Shown here piece by piece: positions 32,201-40,306 of a DNA stretch of 61,793 nucleotides (the first letter of the stretch is position 1; each line of letters begins with the position of its first letter). The stretch is from an uncultured Eubacteriales bacterium (GTDB taxonomy: Bacteria > Bacillota > Clostridia > Christensenellales > Borkfalkiaceae): the NCBI GenBank assembly GCA_900548285.1, contig URKE01000004.1:1-61793 (forward strand), written 5' to 3'. A program made the translations under genes and the position numbers. Under the pieces are notes generated by a model, which was given only the letters and a program-made list of their open reading frames with translations, ran no database searches and was not told the origin of the DNA.

Positions 32201-35099
32201 AGGAGTTGTCGGCTTTGTTAAGAGTTATTTCTCTGTAACCGGCAGCAAGCGTTACACCGATAACGTTTTCGCTTATCGCGGTGAAAGCAACTGTTTCGTC
32301 GCCTACGGTTGCGCCGCCGCCTGCGGTAAGCGTAACAACGGTTCCGTCTGCCGTAGTATAGGTACCAACCGCGTCGGGATTAAGCGGTGCCTGAGCAAAA
32401 ATTGCAATTCCGTTTATTTTGAGGTTTGCAATATAAATTGCATCGAGACCTTTGTTTCCGCTGTTGTCTTTCGAGTAGCTTATTCTTAAAGCTATTTCGG
32501 TTTCTCCGGTGTAGGTCAACGTCGTGGACAAATGTTGAGCATTTGCTTCCGCAATATCAGAACCTTTGGTCTTCAATTCTTTTCTTACGCCGTCTTCATA
32601 ATAATAGATGGTTGCGTAGTCATATCCGTTTTCACTGGTTATCCAGTAATCAAACTCTATGTTCGCAACGCCGGACGTAACCACAATTTCGATAACGGAA
32701 GAAGTATTGCCCTGATTTTCGTTTGTACTCTTCCATGCGTTCTTTTCGGAATCGTATACAAACGGATGTTTCTTCTGTTCGGTAAATTTAACGTTACCTG
32801 CCCAGGACCACTTACCGTAAACTTTGGTGATACTTTCGCTTGCAACGGCGTCCGTGGCAAGTTCCGTGGCGAAATCAGCGTCAAGATACCAGCCGTCGAA
32901 CTTATAACCGTCTTTAACGACAAGTTTATCGGCAAGTTTTTCCGCAAGGTATTCGGCAACGACCGCGCCCTTGGGAACGTCTATACCCTCAACGCCGTTT
33001 CCGTTACCGATATCGGCTTCAACGGGGAATTTAACATATTTCGCTTTGATAGTAATACCGTCGTCGCTACCCTCGAAATTATCGCCCTGCTGCAACTTCA
33101 TCTCTGCGCCGTCAACAACAATGTAATAGCCGTCGAAAGTATCGTCGCCCGACTTATCGGGAAGAGCCGCAAGCATATCGTCGCCTACGCCGGCGGTAAT
33201 CGTTTTCGTTCCGCCTTCGATTTTTTCGTCTTCGAGAGTTACGGTAATCTTAGCCGCCCAGACCGCTTCGAGAGTGATATCTTCCTCAACGGTAATGTAA
33301 TCGGTTGCGATAAGCTCGCCGTTGAGTTTCCAACCCTTGAACAACTGGGTTGCGGTGTCGGCAAGTTTATGATCCGCCAACTTGAACACGGTGAACGTGT
33401 TGACCTTGACGGTTTCTTTTCCGTCGTGTCCTTCGCCGACGTTGAACGAAACTTCGCTCATCGGCTTAATCGCCGTGTATTTTCCGTCTGCGAAAGTTAC
33501 GTAATAGAACTCGCCGACAAGTCCGTCGCCGTCAACGAAAGTAAGTTCGACTTTTTCGTCTTTAACCACGTAAGAACCGACTTTTTCGCCGAGTTTCGCC
33601 TCGCCCATTCCGTCAAGAGTGAGAACGGGTGCGCCCTCGCCGCCTTCGTAAACGCCGTAATAAAGACCGAGTTTGACTATCTCTCCGTTCTTAACGCCGT
33701 AAGCAACGACGTCCGCGCCGCTCTTTTTAACGATAAACGTGAAGCCTTCCGCAAGGTCTCTGAGTTCTTTAAGGTCGCTTGCAACCAGAGCGTTGCCTGC
33801 GATATCGGCAAACGTTACGCCGAATTCAACTTTTCCGTCGTAAACGATTACCGAAACGGCTGTTCCGTTTTTCAGAGTGACGGTCATAGCCTTGGGCATA
33901 TTATTGCCCGCGCCGCTCGAAACGATCGCGCTTTCTTCGATATTTTCATCGGAAGGAACGAATACGTAATTCCCGGAGCCGATTTTCTCTTCGTTTTTAC
34001 TCGTGCCGACGACGATAACGCCTGTGGTTTTATCTACGTAGCCGTAGTAAACGTCCTGCAGGAAGCCTTCGTCCGCGCCGGCGTCGAGAGCGTATCCTTC
34101 ATAACCCCATTCGTCGGATTCGCTCGACGAGTTTTTGTATTTAGAAACGAATTTCATCTTGCCGGCTGCGTAATCAACCCACTCGAAAGTCAAAGTCGCG
34201 TCCGAGTAAAAAGACGTTTCGTATTTTATAGCCTTATCACCGGTGACGCCCTTCTTATCGAACGTCATAACCGATTTAAACACGGTGACTGTGCCGTAAA
34301 GATTTACGTTCGCTCCGGAATATTTTTCGGCCAGATGACATACCGAGCAAGCGCCCGATACGAAATTATGATCGCCGAGTTCGCCGACGATATGTTCGCT
34401 GCTGATTACCGTATCGCAATCTTTGCAACGTACGACGCTGTCGTAAGAACCGACGACAAGGCAAGTTGCAAGGACTTCGTTTTCTTTTACCGCATCCTTG
34501 GGAGTGTGATTGTCCGGATTGACGGGGATTTCGACCACGTTGCCCTCTACAGGCGTTTCGTCCTCGTGGAAGAAATTATGACATACGGTACATTCCTTAT
34601 ATGCGATGTTACCGGCCGCGACGCAAGTTGCCGCTTTTGCGGGAACGAGTTCGCCGAATTGATGCTTGGGCGCAACCTGCACGGTAACTTTGCCGTACTT
34701 TTCGGAAGTATACTCCACTTCTCCACCGACGCAAGCATCGGCAACGTCTGCCCCCTTGGTCCACACGGTTGCATCGCCGAGCGCGGGAACGTCTTCCTCT
34801 TTCTCTTCGTTACATTCGCACTTCATTTTCGCTTTGCCGGTTTCCGTCAGAGTAGGCGCGTTAACCCACTCGACAAAAGCGTAAACGTGCTCATGCGTTT
34901 CGGAAGTCGTTTCAGAACCTGTTTCGGAACCGGTTTCGGTTTCCGTTGCCGTTTCAGAGCCGGTTTCGGTTTCCGTTGCGGTTTCCGTAGACGAAACGGT
35001 TTCGCCGGTACTTTCCGACGTCATCGGATCGCCGCACGAAATGAACATTCCGAGCGCGAAGATCAGAACAGATAATAACACTATTATCTTTGTCTTCAT
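29229..35099 (-). CDS. Giant lipoprotein with InlB-type repeats and repeated beta modules
   Basis: 1956 residues from ATG at 35099 (TAGGAGG upstream). The lipobox is MFISC. A Thr/Glu/Ser linker with ETATETETGSET repeats follows. Residues about 70-250 hold two or three Cys-pair modules (KECTVCHNFFHEDETP, VVRCKDCDTVISSEH, GACSVCHLAE) of the kind found in clostridial surface proteins. At least six InlB-type repeats follow, recognised by FxGWY/F...YAKW, for example FRGWYKDAALTEKV and FAGWFTKNENGEFD. Between them is a recurring module with (L/I)xxDGxGxxxxG, such as LTLDGMGEAKLG and IIVDGYGNVTVG. It has its own promoter. Exported and membrane-anchored; ligand unknown. Confidence 0.85.
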   Translation of the reverse strand: MKTKIIVLLSVLIFALGMFISCGDPMTSESTGETVSSTETATETETGSETATETETGSETGSETTSETHEHVYAFVEWVNAPTLTETGKAKMKCECNEEKEEDVPALGDATVWTKGADVADACVGGEVEYTSEKYGKVTVQVAPKHQFGELVPAKAATCVAAGNIAYKECTVCHNFFHEDETPVEGNVVEIPVNPDNHTPKDAVKENEVLATCLVVGSYDSVVRCKDCDTVISSEHIVGELGDHNFVSGACSVCHLAEKYSGANVNLYGTVTVFKSVMTFDKKGVTGDKAIKYETSFYSDATLTFEWVDYAAGKMKFVSKYKNSSSESDEWGYEGYALDAGADEGFLQDVYYGYVDKTTGVIVVGTSKNEEKIGSGNYVFVPSDENIEESAIVSSGAGNNMPKAMTVTLKNGTAVSVIVYDGKVEFGVTFADIAGNALVASDLKELRDLAEGFTFIVKKSGADVVAYGVKNGEIVKLGLYYGVYEGGEGAPVLTLDGMGEAKLGEKVGSYVVKDEKVELTFVDGDGLVGEFYYVTFADGKYTAIKPMSEVSFNVGEGHDGKETVKVNTFTVFKLADHKLADTATQLFKGWKLNGELIATDYITVEEDITLEAVWAAKITVTLEDEKIEGGTKTITAGVGDDMLAALPDKSGDDTFDGYYIVVDGAEMKLQQGDNFEGSDDGITIKAKYVKFPVEADIGNGNGVEGIDVPKGAVVAEYLAEKLADKLVVKDGYKFDGWYLDADFATELATDAVASESITKVYGKWSWAGNVKFTEQKKHPFVYDSEKNAWKSTNENQGNTSSVIEIVVTSGVANIEFDYWITSENGYDYATIYYYEDGVRKELKTKGSDIAEANAQHLSTTLTYTGETEIALRISYSKDNSGNKGLDAIYIANLKINGIAIFAQAPLNPDAVGTYTTADGTVVTLTAGGGATVGDETVAFTAISENVIGVTLAAGYREITLNKADNSCVVAVPQVSVTYNYGGHGENTVITVDKNSAQTVLAETPVADGFIFRGWYKDAALTEKVEAGSSFVANADVTFYAKWDKAITVTFKYEDNGAHADETDTTLYANDTVTVKEVNFEFDGKVFAGWFTKNENGEFDTQITTGTALTDDVVLYAKWIEKSPFAGTYAVVKLNSSGSVTVYNSATTKLVVDYFGNADIQGYNGFSYGNKVAFAFANGSTTVLEITCVSSYSTSKYYAIYDAATGIIARASGSADLNTDDMFVFIPFDENYKTSDFAAYGFNAGGYRKILSFNDKTAENAARNVYTNANALYVNASFKDFDGKAIAVADIKNALNLFVYNGETLVEEFAKNSSGSFVTAIDEYKGRYKDFNETFGELFFNGAGVAKLGDEVGTYAQTEAGFDVYLSNNTVYYSVELIAEGETTMYIAEQPTVKITYNYMGHGVDKEEEVAKNVQYTVTEKPTAEGFKFWGWFEDEGLTTAAKTTYTPVEDKILYAKWTAAVTLKFDYNGQGTEAVVVADKYVGDNVSGIPAVAADVKFGEKVFAGWFLKHDDGSFGEEASTSTVLEGDTTYYAKWVDAPQSYGTYKGWNLYGTKSSATESSFSKEVLVVNANGTYKYGSKSGTLTDEQAAITDGAMVLDGTYYYFNKELGLMWRKYGGGKADGVGTDTDLGVDISKVSSVAYTGRSDVGSSYVAYLVITYKDETTKTAFLYNSIIVANATLEGAEATNITGKDFTVKVNGATVAKVVGKTVLENDGLAGTYAGDYGEIIVDGYGNVTVGGVAVDYTVIAERTIKFVAANSMKEVIVDLGNGTYAKVLDGYEDTYTLPDNSTITLDGFGGAGDGKTYVVNGSNVTIFDGETSTTYGIDVANKKFLGKSVFAALTFSGSYSESSTSTTPFQIVFDDSPMISGYLSTNGDGLRVKFTAVLTGTTLTLTILPENSVSWDRGSTYKSNDSFDGKVIVMTVDGDTLKVTSTEITWSVYAFKNGSAKCEGFSL

Positions 35100-35305
35100 A
35101 TTTTTGCCTCCTAAAAATTTTCTTGTTTTATAAATACGATTTATAAACTTTTTAAACGGAAAAGCCGCGCCGGTTTTTATCCTCACGATCCCGGCTGATT
35201 TTGCCCGTCTGCCGTTTTCTCTGCCGCCTGCCGGGCGGAATTTCCGACGCCGTACAGAAAAAAGATAAATACCGGAACTGTAAACTTTCCCATTTTACAA
35301 TGTAT

Positions 35306-35334
35306 ATTATAATCCCGCAGGGTGCGTTTGTCTA
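35306..35334 (-). promoter_or_regulatory. Promoter of the giant InlB-repeat lipoprotein
   Basis: Minus strand TAGACA (35329-35334), 17 nt, TATAAT (35306-35311). The leader is about 200 nt and contains no gene; the rest of 35335-35495 is AT-rich and empty. Confidence 0.75.
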
Positions 35335-35495
35335 CTGTTTTTAAGGCGTTTTTGGAAAAAAGAATATTATTTTTCAAGCATTTTACACATTATTTTTCTA
35401 ATTTATCTCTATTATAAGCGTTTCTTATGGTTTTTGCTTTTGCATATTTATGCAAATATATGTATATTGTTACAAAATTATTCGGCAATATAAAA

Positions 35496-35517
35496 ACGCC
35501 GCGATTTTTCGCGACGT
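35496..35517 (-). terminator. Terminator of the five-gene surface-protein operon
   Basis: Stem ACGTCGCGA / TCGCGGCGT on the minus strand followed by TTTTTATA, 18 nt after the stop of the 1569-residue lipoprotein gene. Confidence 0.75.
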
Positions 35518-35534
35518 TTTTTCCGCTTTTAAAA

Positions 35535-38500
35535 TTAAGCAAGCGTGAAGTCGAATCCCGCTCTGAGGTTGCCCAATTCCGAAATCGACTGCTCCGACGA
35601 GATAGATTTGATACGCAGTTCGTCCAAAGTCCACAAGTCGGTACATTCCATCGTTATCGTACAGCCGTTTATGACGACGGTGACCGTTGCGCCGGAAACC
35701 GAAAACGTTCCGCTGCCGATATACGGGGGTTTGTTTTCCATATCCATACCCGAATAAGTATATCCGATCGAAGCCGTTCCGTTGCTGCCGAAAACGAGCG
35801 TGTAGCGGTAAGTACCGCCTTCATCGTCTTCGCCCCACGACGTAGCGACTTCCGCAACGTAAGTTTTGCCGCTGAAATCGTCCGCGACGATATCGCCGAG
35901 ATCCTGGAATTTACCTGCGTTCCCGCCTCCGAGACCTACGCGGATTCTCTTGAAAGAACCCGCCGCGTTCGTAAGAATAAGCCTTGCTTCCGCATCGGTT
36001 TTGTCATAGATTTTGTAAATCCAGGAGGACGAATCCAGCGTCGCGCCGCCGAAACCGTCGATAACGAGCGTCTGCGTTCCGCCGCCGACGTCGGCGTAAG
36101 TTCCGTCGAGCATATCCGAAACGACCAGTCCGTTCTTCTCGTCGCCGAGCGACGCGATTTTGAACACGTAAACCCTTTCGTCGATGGTAAATTTCAGAAT
36201 CGAACCGACGGCGATATCCTTGACGGCTTCGCCGCTTACGGTTGTGATTCCGACCTTGTTGCCAAGACTTGAAAGCGACGACGAAACATAGAACACGTTG
36301 CCGCCGGAAGTTGCGAACGAACGGACTATCAGCGTTCCGTTACCGGCATACTTAACGCTCCCCGCGGAATAATATTCGGTGATTATCAAGCCGCCGTTTA
36401 CGCCGTAAACCGAGAGAATTCCGTCGGAATCGACTTCGCAGGTAAGAACTATATCGTCATACCCCGCCGCGTTTACGGTTACGTAAAGTTTCGTGTTCGT
36501 TTCGTCCGCATGAGCAAGCCCCGTGTAAGTCACCCCGTCGAAAACGAACGTGACCTCGCCGAACGAGTTCATCGAGAACGAACTTAAACCGCTGAGCGAA
36601 TTTCCGTAATTTCTCGCGAAACCCTTGCCGCTTTCAAACAACTCGTCGAGAATCTGAATGGCGAAAAGTTTGGATACGATTGCTCCGCTCTCGTTTTTAA
36701 GGTTAACGGCGACGTAATAGAACCCTGCAACGCCGAGATTTCTCGCGACCTTATCCGTATCGACTACAGGCAAAGAACCGACCGTGCCTTTCTTCTGCCC
36801 GAGAGTGTATTCGCCGTCCTTGGTGACGATTCTCACGGCGTTATAAATCGCGTCTTTATCTTCGCCTTTGTAGAACACCGTTCTTCCGAGCGAAACGACC
36901 GCGCCTTTCGTCATACGGACGTTCTCGAACGAAGTTCCTTTTTTAAACTCGTCGCCGAGATCTTCCGCTGTGAGTACGTTTCCGAAATTGTCTACCGAAA
37001 CAACGCCTTTCGTTTTCGAGAGTTGTTTCGCGTTGTCGTAAAACTCGAGCGTCATTATCCTGCCCGAAACGGTATAGGCGAATCCGTAATGACCGGTGAG
37101 TTCGCCCGAAACGTCGATTACTCCCCTGCCGAAGCCGTCGATGAAAATAAATTTTCCGTCCGCGCTCTTGTACATGCCGAAATATTCGTCTTTTTCGACC
37201 ACGGCGAAAGTTCCGTTTTCGGTGTCGAGTTTAAACTTGTAAGAGAACGGCGTGACCGTTATTTTCTCTTCGGCGTCGTCCTTCTCTTTCGTGTCGAACG
37301 CTATTTTGTACTCGACCTTTTTCGTGTTGTTCTTTTTTTCGAGAGTTTCGACTTTGATTCCGTATATCGTGAACGTGTTGTTCTTTGCGGACGACGAAGA
37401 ATACTTCATACCGTAAGCGTTCGCCGGGTTAAGAGAGAACAACACTCCGCTATCCGTTTTGAGAGAACAAGCGTTTCCCGTTCCTATGGAAAGAGTTGCG
37501 GAACGACCGTCCACTCTGCCGCTGAAAACGGCGTTTTCAAACGGATTTTCGGACGCGTTTCTGTCGATTCTGCCGATTCCGTTCGCGATTACGAGTATTT
37601 TATAATTATCGTCGCCGAGAGGTACGTCTATCTTTTCTCCGACCGATTTTGCCGTTATGCCGGCGGGGATTTCTGTAAATCCGTATCCGACGGAATAATA
37701 ATAATCGTTATTTACGTACGCGTCGAGTTTAATCCTTATCGCAAACCACTTCGTTTCGCCGCTTTCGACGTTTTTAGCCTTGTAAAGATATATCGAAGAT
37801 ATTCCCGAATAAGCGTTGGAATAAACGGTTTTACCCTCCGACGATGAATGAGCCTCGATGACGTCGGTTACGTTCCACACGCCTTTTTTGAAGTAGACGA
37901 GCGGTCTTTTCGCGTCGGTGTAAGCCATTCTGAGTTCGTTATAAGGGATAAGAACGACAACGCCGTCGATAAACACCGCTTTATGTCTGTTCGTTTCGAG
38001 CATAAAATCGAAACCGTAATCGCAGTATTCCACGTCCGTGGCGGCGATTTCGTGAACGTTCATTCCGATGCTTTTGCCTGCGGTTTTGCCCACGATCATA
38101 TCGCCGATCGATACCGACGGTTTCGCATCCTCGGCAACATCTCCGTCCTCGCCCTCCACCGCTTCCGTCGCGATGGTTTTATCGTAAGTTTCATAATTGC
38201 CGGCGTACTCCGCGGGAATCACGGACACCTGCGCGTAACGGACGACGCCCTTATAATTAACGCTCGCTACGTAAACTCCGGGAACGGCGACGTCGACTCT
38301 GCCGCTTATCATATCCGGCGTGACGTTCACGGCTTTGCCGTCGTCGTACACTCTGAACAGATCGGGAAGGTAAAGATCTTCGCCGGTATACACCGAAATA
38401 TTGTCGGCGTAAACCGATATTCCGCCTTTAACGACAACCGTAAATTCCGCCGTTATCGGCTCGGCGTCCGCGCCGTAAACGTAAAGTTCGACAGCGACGG

Positions 38501-40244
38501 TCTGTTCGCCCGAAGCAAGCGGATCGAAATCGTTCTTAATTTCATAATAAGTCGTGAGCGAGTTCACGCTTCCCTTATTCCTTGTGAAACTCTGCTTATA
38601 TCCGTCTGCGTAAAGAACGATATTATCGAGAACGTTATAATTTTTAGCATCGCTTCCGAGTTCGACCACGTCGTCGACGTAACCGAGTTCGTACACGCGC
38701 GGAACGACTTTATAAGTTATCTTAGCCGATTTTGCCGCGGCGAATTTGGGCGCTCCGCGCCCTACGTTGACGTCGTTATACAAAATATTCAACGTCACTT
38801 CGTAAGTTCCTGCGGTGTTGAAATCTACGGTACTCGTATCCGCGTAAGCCTGAATTCCGTAAAATCTCGCGCCGTTGATATACACCTCGAAATCGCTTGC
38901 GAAATCGTACTTGTTTATATCCGTGCCTTTCTTTATCGAAACGGTGTCGCCGTGAGCGTATTTTATCAGCACGCCCGTGATTTTTTTAACGGTAGCCACC
39001 TTTACGCGGTTTTCGTATCTGAGCGTTATTTCGCACGTGTCGCCCGCGGAAAAATCGATTTCGCCGCTTATCATATCGGGCGTGACTTCGATTTGCTTGC
39101 CGTTTTTCGTTATCTCGAAAACGTCTGCGGGGGCTATCGCGTCGCTTTCAAAAACCTCGGTGGTTTTAACCTTGATTAAAACCGAACCTTCTTCTCTTAC
39201 GTTGACTTTTATCGCTTTTGATTCTCTGCCCTTTCCGTCCGGCGAAGCGTAAGTGAGTTTCACCTCGCAGGTATCGCCGAGCGTCGCGTTTTCGAGCGCG
39301 GACTTATCAAGCGTTACGCCCGAAGATTTAACGTCCACGCGCTTTCCGTCCTCGTAAACGTAAAAGTCGGACAAAAAGTCGTAAGCCGCGAGTTCGTCGG
39401 GACTGAGGTCTATTTCGCCGTAAGCCGCGCCGATTTTTATTACGTGCTTATCTACGACGTGAACGACGGTTTTCGCTCTTCTCGAGCCGATGAGAAGATT
39501 TATCTCGTAATCGCCGACTACGGGAGAAACTTCGCCCGTTATCATATCGTCGGTTACTTCAACTTCTTTGTTGTCGAGAGTTACGCCGAAAAGCGCGGTG
39601 AGTTTCAATTCTTCCGCGCAACCGACGTAAACGTAAACGTCGGGTTCGAGAGCCGCGGCTACGTAAGGCGTTTCGGTGACTTCAACCCAGAGTTTCGCCG
39701 ACGAACCGCTGTAAGAACAGGTTATGACGTAAGTGTCGGGATCGGGTTTAAGCGCGGACAAATCGAGATATTCCGGTTTAACCTCCGCTTCGTTACCGTT
39801 GACGCTGACGGAAAAATGTTTCGTGTAATCGTATTTGAATATATCGGAATCTTTTACCGTTATCTTCGTTGTTAAAGCCTGAACAAAAACGTCGGTTTCT
39901 TCGACTACGTTGATCGTTACCGACGCCGATTGTCCGCCGAAAGAACAAGTCACCACATACTTTCCGAGTTCTTTTTTGACGGCGGATTTATCGATATATT
40001 CGCTTTTTACCGCTCTTTTAACGTCGTTGACGTAAATCTCGAAAAGGGTTTCGTAACTGAAAGTTTCAACGTCGTCCAGGGCTACGTTTGCTTCGGCTTT
40101 TTTCGCTTTTACCTCCACACCTTCGAGCGGCGTAACCGACGAAACGGAATCTTTCGATTCCGTTTCGCCCGTACCGCAGGATGCAGCCGCAAAAGTGAGA
40201 AATACCGCCATTATCGCGGCTATCGCCGCAAGGTATTTTTTCAC
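35535..40244 (-). CDS. Giant lipoprotein with about eight Ig-like repeats and DGFG modules
   Basis: 1569 residues. The start is GTG at 40244 after AAAGGAGG; lipobox AAASC at 23. Residues 40-720 consist of about eight Ig-like repeats of 70-95 residues, each with a pattern such as VYDDGKAVNVTPDMISGRVD...GVYVASVNYKG...V. From about 720 to the end are beta-rich modules, two of which contain FIDGFGRGVID and LVIDGFGGATLD, the same module as in the neighbouring 1956-residue protein. No enzyme motif is seen. It is the last gene of the operon starting at 54793, 62 nt after the previous gene. Probably an extended surface stalk. Confidence 0.8.
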   Translation of the reverse strand: MKKYLAAIAAIMAVFLTFAAASCGTGETESKDSVSSVTPLEGVEVKAKKAEANVALDDVETFSYETLFEIYVNDVKRAVKSEYIDKSAVKKELGKYVVTCSFGGQSASVTINVVEETDVFVQALTTKITVKDSDIFKYDYTKHFSVSVNGNEAEVKPEYLDLSALKPDPDTYVITCSYSGSSAKLWVEVTETPYVAAALEPDVYVYVGCAEELKLTALFGVTLDNKEVEVTDDMITGEVSPVVGDYEINLLIGSRRAKTVVHVVDKHVIKIGAAYGEIDLSPDELAAYDFLSDFYVYEDGKRVDVKSSGVTLDKSALENATLGDTCEVKLTYASPDGKGRESKAIKVNVREEGSVLIKVKTTEVFESDAIAPADVFEITKNGKQIEVTPDMISGEIDFSAGDTCEITLRYENRVKVATVKKITGVLIKYAHGDTVSIKKGTDINKYDFASDFEVYINGARFYGIQAYADTSTVDFNTAGTYEVTLNILYNDVNVGRGAPKFAAAKSAKITYKVVPRVYELGYVDDVVELGSDAKNYNVLDNIVLYADGYKQSFTRNKGSVNSLTTYYEIKNDFDPLASGEQTVAVELYVYGADAEPITAEFTVVVKGGISVYADNISVYTGEDLYLPDLFRVYDDGKAVNVTPDMISGRVDVAVPGVYVASVNYKGVVRYAQVSVIPAEYAGNYETYDKTIATEAVEGEDGDVAEDAKPSVSIGDMIVGKTAGKSIGMNVHEIAATDVEYCDYGFDFMLETNRHKAVFIDGVVVLIPYNELRMAYTDAKRPLVYFKKGVWNVTDVIEAHSSSEGKTVYSNAYSGISSIYLYKAKNVESGETKWFAIRIKLDAYVNNDYYYSVGYGFTEIPAGITAKSVGEKIDVPLGDDNYKILVIANGIGRIDRNASENPFENAVFSGRVDGRSATLSIGTGNACSLKTDSGVLFSLNPANAYGMKYSSSSAKNNTFTIYGIKVETLEKKNNTKKVEYKIAFDTKEKDDAEEKITVTPFSYKFKLDTENGTFAVVEKDEYFGMYKSADGKFIFIDGFGRGVIDVSGELTGHYGFAYTVSGRIMTLEFYDNAKQLSKTKGVVSVDNFGNVLTAEDLGDEFKKGTSFENVRMTKGAVVSLGRTVFYKGEDKDAIYNAVRIVTKDGEYTLGQKKGTVGSLPVVDTDKVARNLGVAGFYYVAVNLKNESGAIVSKLFAIQILDELFESGKGFARNYGNSLSGLSSFSMNSFGEVTFVFDGVTYTGLAHADETNTKLYVTVNAAGYDDIVLTCEVDSDGILSVYGVNGGLIITEYYSAGSVKYAGNGTLIVRSFATSGGNVFYVSSSLSSLGNKVGITTVSGEAVKDIAVGSILKFTIDERVYVFKIASLGDEKNGLVVSDMLDGTYADVGGGTQTLVIDGFGGATLDSSSWIYKIYDKTDAEARLILTNAAGSFKRIRVGLGGGNAGKFQDLGDIVADDFSGKTYVAEVATSWGEDDEGGTYRYTLVFGSNGTASIGYTYSGMDMENKPPYIGSGTFSVSGATVTVVINGCTITMECTDLWTLDELRIKSISSEQSISELGNLRAGFDFTLA

Positions 40245-40306
40245 GTGGCAATCCTCCTTTTTCGTTTAAAAGGGAACTATTTCCGTCAAAGGGAATTTAT
40301 CCCTTA

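Noticed and set aside
32532..35075. 847-residue open frame on the plus strand
   Set aside because: Antisense to the giant InlB-repeat lipoprotein; same shadow composition, no signal or motif.
35183..35377. 64-residue minus-strand open frame upstream of the giant lipoprotein
   Set aside because: It spans the promoter and leader, has no ribosome site and overlaps the next start region without coding features.
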